Assembly (NCBI RefSeq): GCF_014646155.1
Contig: NZ_BMMX01000038.1
Span: 1-52,310, forward strand
Length of the DNA stretch: 52,310 bases
From: Mangrovihabitans endophyticus
GTDB lineage: Bacteria; Actinomycetota; Actinomycetes; Mycobacteriales; Micromonosporaceae
Direction: 5' to 3'
A model generated the notes under the pieces. The model had not been told where the DNA came from. It worked only from the letters and a program-made list of their open reading frames with translations, and did no database searches. Of this stretch, positions 36,617 to 44,738 are shown in pieces; the stretch's first letter is position 1; each line of letters starts with the position of its first letter. Made by a program: the position numbers and the translations under genes.

Positions 36617-36672
36617 CCCACGTCGTCGGCGGTGCCCCGCTCGTCCCGGTGTGGCACCGCACCGCGCGTACG

Positions 36673-36689
36673 GCATCCTAGGATCCTAG
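36673..36689 (+). promoter_or_regulatory. GCATCCTAGGAT element, second copy
   Basis: GCATCCTAGGAT is followed directly by CCTAG, so the segment 36678-36689 is the perfect palindrome CTAGGATCCTAG. It lies 47 bp before the start of the next gene pair and repeats the element found before the siderophore operon. It may be an operator; TAGGAT could also serve as a -10 box. Confidence 0.4.
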
Positions 36690-36723
36690 TGGGTGATGGG
36701 TGCGCGGAGCCGTGCCGTCCGCG

Positions 36724-36729
36724 TACTAT
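36724..36729 (+). promoter_or_regulatory. -10 box of a leaderless promoter (119-aa protein)
   Basis: TACTAT ends 6 nt before the ATG at 36736 and no ribosome site precedes that ATG. Confidence 0.55.
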
Positions 36730-36735
36730 CCGTGC

Positions 36736-37095
36736 ATGACCGCCGGAACCACCCCCTCGCCACACTCACCGCTGGTGAGCCGGCCCGGTCGCCTCGCCCT
36801 GGTCATCGGCGACCTCTGCGAGCTGCACGGCCCGGTCACCGGCGTGGTCGAACTGCCGCACCGGATGGTCTGGCTGCCCGCACCGGACCGCCGGTTCGAC
36901 CTCGGCGACCCGTACGACCTGACCCGGGTCTACGAGATCGTGCTGCGCGAGGCCGTCCGGTTCGACGAGCTGCGCACCTGGCTCGACGGCGCGACGCTGG
37001 CCTTGCTGTGGCCACACCTGCTGCTGCCGCGCGGCGTGCGGCTGGCGTGGGAGCAGCGCCATCCGCGCCTGGCGGTGCTCCGGGCCGCGGCTTGA
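36736..37095 (+). CDS. conserved hypothetical protein paired with AbiEii-like gene
   Basis: The 119-aa protein has no recognised domain. Its body runs from LALVIGDLCELHGPVTGVVELPHRMVWLPAP through FDLGDPYDLTRVYEIVLREA to WLDGATLALLWPHLLLPRGVRLAWEQRHP. A Pro/Ser-rich leader precedes this. The ATG at 36736 fits the -10 box 6 nt upstream. The stop overlaps the TTG start of the nucleotidyltransferase gene (TTGA), so the two are translationally coupled, the way antitoxin genes precede toxin genes. A role as antitoxin or regulator is an inference from position only. Confidence 0.7.
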   Translation: MTAGTTPSPHSPLVSRPGRLALVIGDLCELHGPVTGVVELPHRMVWLPAPDRRFDLGDPYDLTRVYEIVLREAVRFDELRTWLDGATLALLWPHLLLPRGVRLAWEQRHPRLAVLRAAA

Positions 37096-37757
37096 CCGAG
37101 GGCATCGACCCCTTCCACGAGCGGGTCGCCGCGATCGCGCTGGCGGTGGCCGAACGTCACGGATTCGTGCTCGGCGGCGGGCTGGCGCTCATCGCGCACG
37201 GCGCGGTGGAACGCCCCACCACCGACATCGACCTGTTCGGCCCGGAGTCGGCCTCGGTGCCCGCGGCCGCCGACGCGGTGCGGGCCGCGCTGCGCGACGC
37301 CGGCATCCGGCACCGGGACGTGCCGTACGACGGTGACCTGTCCACCCTGGTGGACGGCATGACGGAGACCATGGCGGAGATGGTCGCCTTCCGCGACGAC
37401 GCCGACCGTGACGGCATCGCCATCACGCTCAGCCACCTGGACCGGTCCCGGCGCCCGGTGAGCTTGCGCATCGGGCCGGTGATGGACCTGGCCGACCTGG
37501 CCGCCCACAAGGTGGCGGCGCTGGTGACGCGCGCCGAGGTGCGCGACTTCGTGGACGTGGCGGTGTTCCTCGCCGACCGGTCGCCGGGCGACCTGCTGAC
37601 GCTGGCCCGCCGGGTGGACCCGGCGATGGAGGACTCCGACGTGGTGGCCGTCGGCCGCCGCCTGGACCGCACGCCGGACCGGGCGTTCACCCCGTACGGC
37701 CTGGACCCGGCGGCGGTCGCGGCGCTGCGGCGACGCTTCGCCGGCTGGCCGCGATGA
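37092..37757 (+). CDS. AbiEii/AbiGii-like nucleotidyltransferase
   Basis: The 221-aa protein has the nucleotidyltransferase signature LGGGLALIAHGAVERPTTDIDLFG (Gly-Gly, then Thr-x-Asp-Ile-Asp metal-binding pair), followed by a helical half with VMDLADLAAHKVAALVTRAEVRDFVDVAVFL, which is shared by AbiEii/AbiGii toxins and related enzymes. AbiEii and MenT toxins add nucleotides to RNA, often tRNA, and stop growth. Translation begins at TTG 37092 overlapping the previous stop. Whether this member is a toxin or a housekeeping enzyme cannot be told from sequence. Confidence 0.78.
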   Translation: MTEGIDPFHERVAAIALAVAERHGFVLGGGLALIAHGAVERPTTDIDLFGPESASVPAAADAVRAALRDAGIRHRDVPYDGDLSTLVDGMTETMAEMVAFRDDADRDGIAITLSHLDRSRRPVSLRIGPVMDLADLAAHKVAALVTRAEVRDFVDVAVFLADRSPGDLLTLARRVDPAMEDSDVVAVGRRLDRTPDRAFTPYGLDPAAVAALRRRFAGWPR

Positions 37758-37794
37758 ACCGGGCCGGCCGGGAAGAACCGGGCCGGCCGGGAAG
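37757..37794. repeat. 19-bp tandem repeat, two copies
   Basis: AACCGGGCCGGCCGGGAAG occurs at 37757-37775 and 37776-37794, overlapping the stop codon region of the nucleotidyltransferase gene. Its reverse complement resembles the 18-bp repeat at 41261. Confidence 0.8.
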
Positions 37795-37848
37795 AACCGC
37801 TGGCCGCGATGATCGGCGCGGGCACCCGCGGATAGGGTTGGGCGCATC

Positions 37849-40356
37849 ATGACGCTCACCGACCGGCTTCCCCGCACCGCCGAACCCGACGCCGTTTTCG
37901 ACGCCTTCTCCGGCTGGGTCACCGAGCAGGGCCTGACGCTGTATCCGCACCAGGAAGAGGCGCTCATCGAGATCGCCACCGGCGCGAACGTCATTCTCAA
38001 CACACCCACCGGCTCGGGCAAGAGCCTGGTCGCCACCGGCGCGCACTTCGCCGCCCTGGCCGCCGGGCGCACCACCTTCTACACCGCGCCGATCAAGGCG
38101 CTGGTCAGCGAGAAGTTCTTCGCGCTGTGCGCGGTGTTCGGCGCGCACAACGTCGGGATGCTCACCGGCGACGCCAGCGTCAACGCCGACGCCCCGATCA
38201 TCTGCTGCACCGCGGAAGTGCTGGCCAATCTGGCGCTGCGCGAGGGCGCCGGCGCCGACGTCGGCCAGGTGGTGATGGACGAGTTCCACTTCTACGCCGA
38301 ACCGGACCGCGGCTGGGCGTGGCAGGTGCCGCTGATCGAGCTGCCGCAGGCGCAGTTTCTGCTGATGTCCGCCACGCTCGGCGACACCACCCGCTTCGTC
38401 GCCGACCTGTCCCGGCGCACCGGCCGCCAGACCGCCGTGGTCGCCAGCGCCGAACGGCCAGTGCCGCTGTTGTTCTCCTATGCCACCACGCCGCTGCACG
38501 AGACGATCGAGGAGCTGCTCTCCACCCGGCAGACGCCGGTGTACATCGTGCACTTCACCCAGGCCGCCGCGCTGGAACGCGCCCAGGCGCTGATGAGCAT
38601 CAACATGTGCACCCGAGCGGAGAAGGACGCCATCGCCGCGGCGATCGGCAACTTCCGGTTCACCGCCGGGTTCGGGCGCACCCTGTCCCGGCTGGTCCGG
38701 CACGGCATCGGCGTGCACCACGCCGGCATGCTGCCGAAATATCGGCGGCTGGTGGAGACGCTCGCCCAGGCGGGCCTGCTCAAGGTCATCTGCGGCACGG
38801 ACACCCTCGGCGTGGGCATCAACGTGCCGATCCGCACGGTGCTGTTCACCGGACTGTCCAAGTACGACGGGGTGAAGACTCGGCTGCTCAAGGCGCGCGA
38901 GTTCCACCAGATCGCGGGCCGTGCCGGGCGCGCCGGCTACGACACCGTCGGCACGGTCATGGTGCAGGCGCCCGAGCACGTGATCGACAACGAGCGCGCG
39001 CTGGCCAAGGCCGGCGACGACCCGAAGAAGCGGCGCAAGGTGGTGCGCAAGAAGCCGCCGGAGGGCACCATCGGCTGGGGCCAGCCCACCTTCGACCGGC
39101 TCGTCGCCGCCGACCCGGAACCGCTCACCTCCAGCTTCGGGGTGTCCCACGCGATGCTGCTCAACGTGATCGCCCGCGACGGCGACCCGGTGGCGGCCAT
39201 GCGGCATCTGCTCACCGACAACCACGAGGAGCCGGCCGCGCAGCGCCGCCACGTGCGCCGGGCGATCGGCATCGCCCGCGCGCTGCTGGCCGGCGGGGTG
39301 ATCGAGCGTGTGGCCACGCCGGACGGCACCACGTACCGGCTGGTGGACGACCTGCAACTGGACTTCGCGCTCAATCAGGCCCTGTCGCCGTTCGCGCTGG
39401 CCAGCCTGGAGCTGCTGGACCGGGAGTCGCCGGACTACCCGCTGGACGTGGTGTCGGTCATCGAAGCCACCCTGGAGGACCCGCGGCAGGTGCTGTCCGC
39501 GCAGCGGCAGAAGGCACGCGGCGAAGCGGTGAACGCGATGAAGGCCGACGGCATCGAGTACGAGCAGCGCATGGAGCTGCTGGAGGACGTGACCCATCCG
39601 CGTCCGCTGGCCGAGCTGTTGGACGCCGCGTACGAGACGTACCGGCGGGGGCACCCGTGGGTGGCCGATTACGAGCTCAAGCCCAAGTCCGTGGTGCGAG
39701 ACATGTACGAACGGGCGATGACCTTCACCGAGTACGTGTCGTTCTACGGCCTGTCCCGCTCCGAGGGGCTGGTGTTGCGGTACCTCGCCGATGCGTACCG
39801 GGCGCTGCGGCAGACCGTGCCCGAGGACGCCCGCACCGAGGAACTGGCGGACCTGATCGAATGGCTCGGCGAGCTGGTCCGGCAGGTGGACTCCAGCCTG
39901 CTCGACGAGTGGGAGCGGCTGCGCAATCCGGGCGCCGAGCCGCAGGAGGTCCGCGTCGACGACAAGCCGCCCGCGGTCACCCGCAACACGCGCGCGTTCC
40001 GGGTGCTGGTGCGCAACGCGCTGTTCCGCCGGGTCGAACTGGCCGCGCTGCGCCGCCACGACGAACTGGGCGACCTGGACGGCGAGGCGGGCTGGACCGC
40101 CGCGCGCTGGGCGCAGGCGCTGGACGACTACTTCGCCGAGTACGACGAGATCGGCACCGGGCCGGCCGCGCGGGGGCCCGCGCTGCTGCACATGGACACC
40201 GGGGCGACGGTGTGGACGGCGCGCCAGGTGTTCGACGACCCGGACGGCGATCACGACTGGGGCATCGACGCCGAGGTGGACCTGGCGGCCTCGGATGAGG
40301 CTGGCGCCGCCGCGGTGCGGGTGACCGGCGTGGGCCCGCTCACCGCAGTGGCCTGA
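37849..40356 (+). CDS. DEAD/DEAH-box (SKI2-like) helicase with DUF3516
   Basis: The 835-aa protein is a superfamily 2 helicase: motif I TPTGSGKS (residue about 60), Ia APIKALVSEK, II MDEFHFY, III LLMSATLG, V CGTDTLGVGINVPI and VI QIAGRAGRAGYD. The second half (from about residue 400) is the DUF3516 region of this actinobacterial family. It unwinds RNA or DNA using ATP; relatives are linked to RNA turnover without a settled role. A -10 box TAGGGT (37833-37838) lies 10 nt before the ATG. Its last 106 bp overlap the oppositely oriented transporter gene. Confidence 0.92.
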   Translation: MTLTDRLPRTAEPDAVFDAFSGWVTEQGLTLYPHQEEALIEIATGANVILNTPTGSGKSLVATGAHFAALAAGRTTFYTAPIKALVSEKFFALCAVFGAHNVGMLTGDASVNADAPIICCTAEVLANLALREGAGADVGQVVMDEFHFYAEPDRGWAWQVPLIELPQAQFLLMSATLGDTTRFVADLSRRTGRQTAVVASAERPVPLLFSYATTPLHETIEELLSTRQTPVYIVHFTQAAALERAQALMSINMCTRAEKDAIAAAIGNFRFTAGFGRTLSRLVRHGIGVHHAGMLPKYRRLVETLAQAGLLKVICGTDTLGVGINVPIRTVLFTGLSKYDGVKTRLLKAREFHQIAGRAGRAGYDTVGTVMVQAPEHVIDNERALAKAGDDPKKRRKVVRKKPPEGTIGWGQPTFDRLVAADPEPLTSSFGVSHAMLLNVIARDGDPVAAMRHLLTDNHEEPAAQRRHVRRAIGIARALLAGGVIERVATPDGTTYRLVDDLQLDFALNQALSPFALASLELLDRESPDYPLDVVSVIEATLEDPRQVLSAQRQKARGEAVNAMKADGIEYEQRMELLEDVTHPRPLAELLDAAYETYRRGHPWVADYELKPKSVVRDMYERAMTFTEYVSFYGLSRSEGLVLRYLADAYRALRQTVPEDARTEELADLIEWLGELVRQVDSSLLDEWERLRNPGAEPQEVRVDDKPPAVTRNTRAFRVLVRNALFRRVELAALRRHDELGDLDGEAGWTAARWAQALDDYFAEYDEIGTGPAARGPALLHMDTGATVWTARQVFDDPDGDHDWGIDAEVDLAASDEAGAAAVRVTGVGPLTAVA

Positions 40357-41231
40357 CCGGAGCGGCCCCGGGACACCGCCACGCCGAGCAGGCACAGCAT
40401 CCCGCCGCCCAGGGCCAGCAGGCCGGGCACCTCGCCCAGCGCGACCCATGCCATCAGCACCACCAGCGCGGGCACCAGGTAGGTGGTCGCGCCCAGCCTG
40501 CCCGCGGTCGTGCGGGCCAGCGCGTACGCCCATGTGGTGAACGCCAGCGCGGTGGGGAACACGCCGAGATAGACCACGTTCAGCGTCGCCGTCAGCGGGG
40601 CGTCGGCCGCCTCCGAGACCAGTTGCCCGGCGAACGGCAGGCACACCGCCGCGCCCACCGCGCACCCGAACGTGGTCACCTGCAACGCGCTCGCGTGCCG
40701 CAGGGCGGGTTTCTGCGCCACCACACCGGCCGCGTACGTCACCGCGGCCAGCAGGCACAGCACCACGCCGAGCACCGAGGAGCCGTCATGCCCGGAGGTG
40801 GACCAGCCGACCACGGCGGCACCGGCGAACGACACCGCGATGCCCGCGACCAGCCGGCCGGGCAGTCCCTCGCGCAGCAGCCACCCGCCCAGCAGCGCGA
40901 TCAGCACCGGGCCGATGTTCACCACCAGCGCCGCGGTGCCCGCGTCCACCCGCCTCTCCCCCGCGTTCAACGCGACCATGTAGCCGCCGAACCAGAGCAC
41001 CCCGGCCACGGCGATGCCCGGCCAGGCCGCGCGCGGCGGCCACCCGGCGCGGCGCACCGCCCAGACCACGCCGAGCACCACCGTCCCGGTGAGCATCCGG
41101 CCGAGCGCGAGCGCACCCGGCGAGTAGGCGCCACCGGCGCTGCGGATGGAGACGAACGCGGAGGCCCACAGCAGGACGGTCACGCCCGCGGCGAGCAGCG
41201 CCGGCGTCTGCCGGCCGGCTTTGTCGGTCAC
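40251..41231 (-). CDS. EamA/DMT-family transporter
   Basis: The 326-aa protein has ten membrane segments in two EamA repeats (VLLWASAFVSIRSAG to GWLLREGLP; GVVLCLLAAVTYAAGVV to LLALGGGMLCLLGVAV). Members export metabolites such as amino acids or drugs; the substrate is unknown. The GTG at 41231 is 6 nt after a -10 box TAAGGT (41243-41238), so it is probably leaderless. The Ser/Ala-rich tail beyond the last membrane segment is encoded on the strand opposite the helicase 3' end, an antisense overlap of 106 bp. Confidence 0.9.
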   Translation of the reverse strand: MTDKAGRQTPALLAAGVTVLLWASAFVSIRSAGGAYSPGALALGRMLTGTVVLGVVWAVRRAGWPPRAAWPGIAVAGVLWFGGYMVALNAGERRVDAGTAALVVNIGPVLIALLGGWLLREGLPGRLVAGIAVSFAGAAVVGWSTSGHDGSSVLGVVLCLLAAVTYAAGVVAQKPALRHASALQVTTFGCAVGAAVCLPFAGQLVSEAADAPLTATLNVVYLGVFPTALAFTTWAYALARTTAGRLGATTYLVPALVVLMAWVALGEVPGLLALGGGMLCLLGVAVSRGRSGQATAVSGPTPVTRTAAAPASSEAARSTSASMPQS

Positions 41232-41260
41232 GGCACGACCTTAGGGCCTAGGTACGACAC

Positions 41261-41296
41261 CACCGGCCCGGCTTCCTCCACCGGCCCGGCTTCCTC
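41261..41296. repeat. 18-bp tandem repeat, two copies
   Basis: CACCGGCCCGGCTTCCTC occurs twice in succession in the gap between the transporter and methyltransferase genes. It resembles the reverse complement of the repeat at 37757, so both may come from one minisatellite family. Confidence 0.75.
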
Positions 41297-41302
41297 CTCC
41301 GG

Positions 41303-41923
41303 TCAGGACGGGAGCCTGCGCACCTTGACGGTGGCGTCGCTACGGATGGCCGGCTCGCCGTCCGGGCCGGTCTGCTTGCGTTCGTGGGCCTCGCTGCGCA
41401 GCACCTCCCACTCCCCGTCGGCCAGGGCCAGCCCGGCGATCACCTCGTCGGGCGAGGGAAGCTCCATCTCGGGATGCGCCCGATGGTGGAACGGCCCGGG
41501 GTCCAGATGCCCCTCGATCAGCAGGATGCCACCGGGCGCCACGGCAGCCGCCGCGTCCCGCAGGATGCGCTCCCGCGGCATGTCGCCGTGCGAATGCAGG
41601 AACTGCGCGGACACCAGGTCGTACGTGCCGTCCGGAAAGCCGGACCCAAGATCGAGATGGCGCCAGTCCACCCGGTCGGCGACTCCAGCGTCCGCGGCGT
41701 GCTGCGCCGCGCGCTGCAACGCCACGCTGGAGATGTCCACCGCGGTCACCCGCCAGCCGCGCGAGGCCAGCCACACCGCGTCGGCGCCCTCACCGCATCC
41801 CAGGTCCAACGCCCGGCCCGGGGTCTCGTCGGCGACTTCCCGGACCAGCACCACGTTCGGCTGTCCGCTCCAGATCCGGTCGCTCTCGGCGTACCGGGCG
41901 TCCCACGAAGCCTCGTCGCTCAT
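41303..41923 (-). CDS. class I SAM-dependent methyltransferase
   Basis: The 206-aa protein has the Rossmann-like methyltransferase fold: RALDLGCGEGADAVWLA (motif I), VTAVDISSVAL (motif II), WRHLDLGSGFPDGTYDLVSAQFLHS (motifs III-IV) and APGGILLIEGH. Its opening WDARYAESDRIWSGQPN is typical of the TehB-like/SAM-methyltransferase group that acts on small molecules or tellurite. GGGGGAG lies 9 nt before the ATG at 41923. It may share a promoter with the transporter upstream in function, but the two are separate transcripts by appearance. Confidence 0.9.
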   Translation of the reverse strand: MSDEASWDARYAESDRIWSGQPNVVLVREVADETPGRALDLGCGEGADAVWLASRGWRVTAVDISSVALQRAAQHAADAGVADRVDWRHLDLGSGFPDGTYDLVSAQFLHSHGDMPRERILRDAAAAVAPGGILLIEGHLDPGPFHHRAHPEMELPSPDEVIAGLALADGEWEVLRSEAHERKQTGPDGEPAIRSDATVKVRRLPS

Positions 41924-42040
41924 CGGATCGCTCCCCCGCCGTCATTCGTGTCGGTCATGGGACCAAGCGTGCCGGTCCGCCGGCGCGGGACGAAGACCGC
42001 TTGCTGCATTGGCAAGGCGGGAACGGCAGTGCGGGGCCGG

Positions 42041-42598
42041 TCAGCCGGCGCGGCGGCGGGCGCGGCGCGCGGCGAGCTCGTCCCCGGCCACCGGCTCGGC
42101 GGGGGTGGCCGAGCCGACCGGCTGGGGGCCGGCCGCCGGCTCGGACGGCAGATTCGACAGGGAGCCCTGGATCTCCTTGAAGGCGCCGCCGATGGCGATG
42201 CCGAACACCCCCTGGCCGCCCTGCAGCAGATCCACCACCTCTTCCGGCGAGCGGCACTCGTAAACGGTGGTGCCGTCGCTGATCAGCGTGATGCCGGCCA
42301 GATCGTCCACACCGCGCGATCGCAGGGTGTCGATGGCCTTACGGATGTTCTGCAACGAGACGCCGGCGTCCAGCAGACGCTTCACCACTTTGAGTACGAC
42401 GAGGTCGCGAAAGGAGTAGAGCCGTTGGGTGCCGGAGCCCGACGCGTCCCGGATGCTGGGTACCACCAGCGTGGTGCGGGCCCAGTAGTCGAGTTGCCGG
42501 TAGCTGATGCCGACCGCGTGGCAGGCGGTGACTCCCCGGTACCCGACTTCGTCGTCCTCGCCGACAAGCGGACCCTCAACAGGATCTGACTCGTGCAC
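42041..42598 (-). CDS. MerR-family regulator (Rv1830-type)
   Basis: The 185-aa protein has a MerR winged helix (VGISYRQLDYWARTTLVVPSIRDASGSGTQRLYSFRDLVVLKVVKRLLDAGVSL), a dimerisation helix and a short effector region (LISDGTTVYECRSPEEVVDLLQGGQGVF), with an acidic leader and Ala/Arg-rich tail. It matches the last gene of the conserved block corresponding to mycobacterial Rv1822-Rv1830. Its targets are unknown. The GTG at 42598 has GGAGGT 6 nt upstream. It follows the DUF151 gene by 127 nt. Confidence 0.9.
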   Translation of the reverse strand: MHESDPVEGPLVGEDDEVGYRGVTACHAVGISYRQLDYWARTTLVVPSIRDASGSGTQRLYSFRDLVVLKVVKRLLDAGVSLQNIRKAIDTLRSRGVDDLAGITLISDGTTVYECRSPEEVVDLLQGGQGVFGIAIGGAFKEIQGSLSNLPSEPAAGPQPVGSATPAEPVAGDELAARRARRRAG

Positions 42599-42725
42599 GC
42601 GACTACCTCCCCGCTGCGCGGTGCCGCTTCACCTGGACTTCACGAGCCTATATCTCAACGCTGCCGGAAACAGGGAGGTAACGCTACGACACGCCGCGTA
42701 CGGAGGAACCGGTGTCGATGAATGA

Positions 42726-43190
42726 TCAGCCGGCGAAGTCCTCCGGACGCACCTGATCGAGGAACTCGCGGAACTTCTCGACCTCGTCCTCCTGCTCGTC
42801 CGGAATGACGATCCCGGCCTCGGACAGCACATCATCGGAGCACCGGATCGGCGCACCGACGCGCAGGGCGAGCGCGATCGAATCGCTCGGTCGGGCAGAA
42901 ACCCGCAGCTCATCGCCGATGAGCAGGTCCGCGTAGAAGACGTTTTCCTTCAGCTCGGTGATCTCCACCGCGGTCAGCGGCGCCTCCAGCGCCGCCAGCA
43001 CATCACGCAGCAGATCGTGGGTCAGCGGCCGGGCCGGCTTCACACCCTGCTGCTCGTACGCGATGGCGGTCGCCTCCACCGCACCGATCCAGATGGGCAG
43101 GTAACGATCACCGTCGACCTCCCTGAGCAGGACGATCGGCTGGTTGCTGGGCAGCTCCACCCGAACCCCGACCACGCTCAGCTCGCGCAC
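42726..43190 (-). CDS. bifunctional nuclease family protein (DUF151)
   Basis: The 154-aa protein is a DUF151/bifunctional-nuclease domain: LPIWIGAVEATAIAYEQQGVKPARPLTHDLL, ITELKENVFYADLLIG, SARPSDSIALALRVGAPI, and an acidic tail. Plant relatives show DNase/RNase activity; the bacterial role is not settled. The GTG at 43190 has GGAGG 6 nt upstream. The gene lies between the two MerR genes exactly as Rv1829 does. Confidence 0.92.
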   Translation of the reverse strand: MRELSVVGVRVELPSNQPIVLLREVDGDRYLPIWIGAVEATAIAYEQQGVKPARPLTHDLLRDVLAALEAPLTAVEITELKENVFYADLLIGDELRVSARPSDSIALALRVGAPIRCSDDVLSEAGIVIPDEQEDEVEKFREFLDQVRPEDFAG

Positions 43191-43341
43191 CGCACGCCTC
43201 CGTGTCGTTTCCCGTGGCCGCCTGCTCCGTTGCGCCACTCGGCACGAAGGGCGACAGCCGCTCCTCCCTGCACGGTACACGCACGCACGGCCGTCCCGTC
43301 TGCACGGCATGCCCGTTGTGGGGTGTGCCGTGCCGTCCCGG

Positions 43342-44079
43342 TCAGCGGCCGAGTTCGCCCCGCAGCCCGGTGCGCACCAGCGCCGCGTGCAGCCGCTGAG
43401 ACAGGGCCTGCAGCTCGCGCGCCATCTCGGCGGCGCGGGCCCGGGCGGCCGGGTCGTGCTGGCGCACCAGCGGCGCGAGCAACTGGGTGAACAGGCCCAC
43501 CTCGCGGTCCGCGCCGACCCGGAACGCGCGCAGGTGGCGCACCTCCAGCCCGTACCGGGTGAGGCCGACGACCGCCTCCACGATCACCATCGCGTCGCCG
43601 TCGTACCAGCCCGGCGGGCGGCTCACCACCAGCCCGATCTTCTCCAGTTCGGCGAGCAGCTCGGCCGGGCAGCCGGTGCGCTCCAGCACGTCGTCGCGCG
43701 CCACGCGGGTGTCCTGCGGGTCGGCCGCGCGCTCCGATCCCACCGCCACCAGCGCGGGACGCTGAGACGACTGCTCCTCGTGGCGGCGCTGCTCCAGTTG
43801 CTCCCGGATCACCCGCAGCGGGAGATACTGATCACGTTGCGCGGTGAGCACGAAACGCAGCCGCGCCACGTCATCCCACGAGTACTTGCGATAGCCCGAG
43901 GCCGTCCGCTGCGGGTCGACCAGCCCCTCCGCCTCCAGGAACCGCAGCTTGGAGATGGTCGTGTCGGGAAACTCGGTGCGCAGGTGGGCCAGCACCTCCC
44001 CGATGCTCATCAGATGCTGAGCCGGACCCTGGGCGCGCGAGGGCCCCGGGTCGCGTGCGGCGGACCCGGACGGACTCAC
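43342..44079 (-). CDS. ftsR: MerR-family regulator (Rv1828 / FtsR type)
   Basis: The 245-aa protein has a MerR-like domain (MSIGEVLAHLRTEFPDTTISKLRFLEAEGLVDPQRTASGYRKYSWDDVARLRFVLTAQRDQYLPLRVIREQL) and a C-terminal helical effector domain with GWYDGDAMVIVEAVVGLTRYGLEVRHLR. The Corynebacterium homologue FtsR controls ftsZ expression and cell division, so this name is by analogy. The GTG at 44079 overlaps the garA stop (GTGA); starting there gives the N-terminal extension seen in mycobacterial homologues, while ATG 44010 would begin at the domain. Confidence 0.85.
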   Translation of the reverse strand: MSPSGSAARDPGPSRAQGPAQHLMSIGEVLAHLRTEFPDTTISKLRFLEAEGLVDPQRTASGYRKYSWDDVARLRFVLTAQRDQYLPLRVIREQLEQRRHEEQSSQRPALVAVGSERAADPQDTRVARDDVLERTGCPAELLAELEKIGLVVSRPPGWYDGDAMVIVEAVVGLTRYGLEVRHLRAFRVGADREVGLFTQLLAPLVRQHDPAARARAAEMARELQALSQRLHAALVRTGLRGELGR

Positions 44080-44528
44080 GCCCCGCCGACCTCGCCCTCC
44101 GGACGGGGTCCGGCGATGAAGACCAGCCGGAACTTGCCGATCTGAACCTCGTCGCCGTTGCTCAGTGTGGCGGCCTCGACGCGCTCCCGGTTGACATAGG
44201 TCCCGTTCAGCGAGCCGACGTCGCGCACGGTGAACGTGCCGGCGTCGCGGTGGAACTCGGCGTGCCGTCGGGACACCGTCACATCGTCCAGGAAGATGTC
44301 GCTGTCGGGGTGCCGGCCGCTCGTGGTGACGTCGTGGTCCAGCAGGAACCGCGCGCCGGCGTTCGGGCCGCGGCGCACCACCAGCAGCGCCATCCCCGGC
44401 GGAAGGGAGCCGGACATCCGGCTCGGCACCACGTCGGTCTCCGGCCCCTCGAGTGCCTCGTCGAGCGCACCGAGGTTCAGCGTGGACGTGACGTCGAGTG
44501 GGGGAAACTCGTCGTCTGGGCGCGTCAT
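44076..44528 (-). CDS. garA: FHA-domain regulator of 2-oxoglutarate metabolism
   Basis: The 150-aa protein has a C-terminal FHA domain (SGRHPDSDIFLDDVTVSRRHAEFHRD, then VRDVGSLNGTYVNRERV) with the phosphothreonine-binding Arg, Ser and Asn. In mycobacteria GarA binds and inhibits 2-oxoglutarate dehydrogenase and regulates glutamate enzymes until its N-terminal ETTS motif is phosphorylated by PknB/PknG. Here the corresponding stretch reads DVTSTLNLG (Thr14 and Thr16), so the phospho-site is altered. GAGGTGG lies near the ATG at 44528. It is coupled to the downstream MerR gene. Confidence 0.93.
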   Translation of the reverse strand: MTRPDDEFPPLDVTSTLNLGALDEALEGPETDVVPSRMSGSLPPGMALLVVRRGPNAGARFLLDHDVTTSGRHPDSDIFLDDVTVSRRHAEFHRDAGTFTVRDVGSLNGTYVNRERVEAATLSNGDEVQIGKFRLVFIAGPRPEGEVGGA

Positions 44529-44738
44529 CGGACCACCTCACGGATCAGTGTCGGTCGCCGTCCGAAGGGCACGGGGTGGGCGAGACCGGACAGACGCCCG
44601 AGGCCGCGGCACCCCCGCCGCTGCCCGAAAGGCCCGGACGCACGACTATCGGTTGCGAACAAATAACGGTTCTACATGTGCTCCGCGAGCCTAGTCAGCG
44701 CCAATATCGCGGGCAACCGGACGCGCGGGTCCGCAGGT

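Noticed and set aside
38937..40758. Long minus-strand frame across the helicase gene
   Set aside because: Composition is Gly/Val/His/Gln-rich as in other shadows; the helicase motifs on the plus strand are intact.
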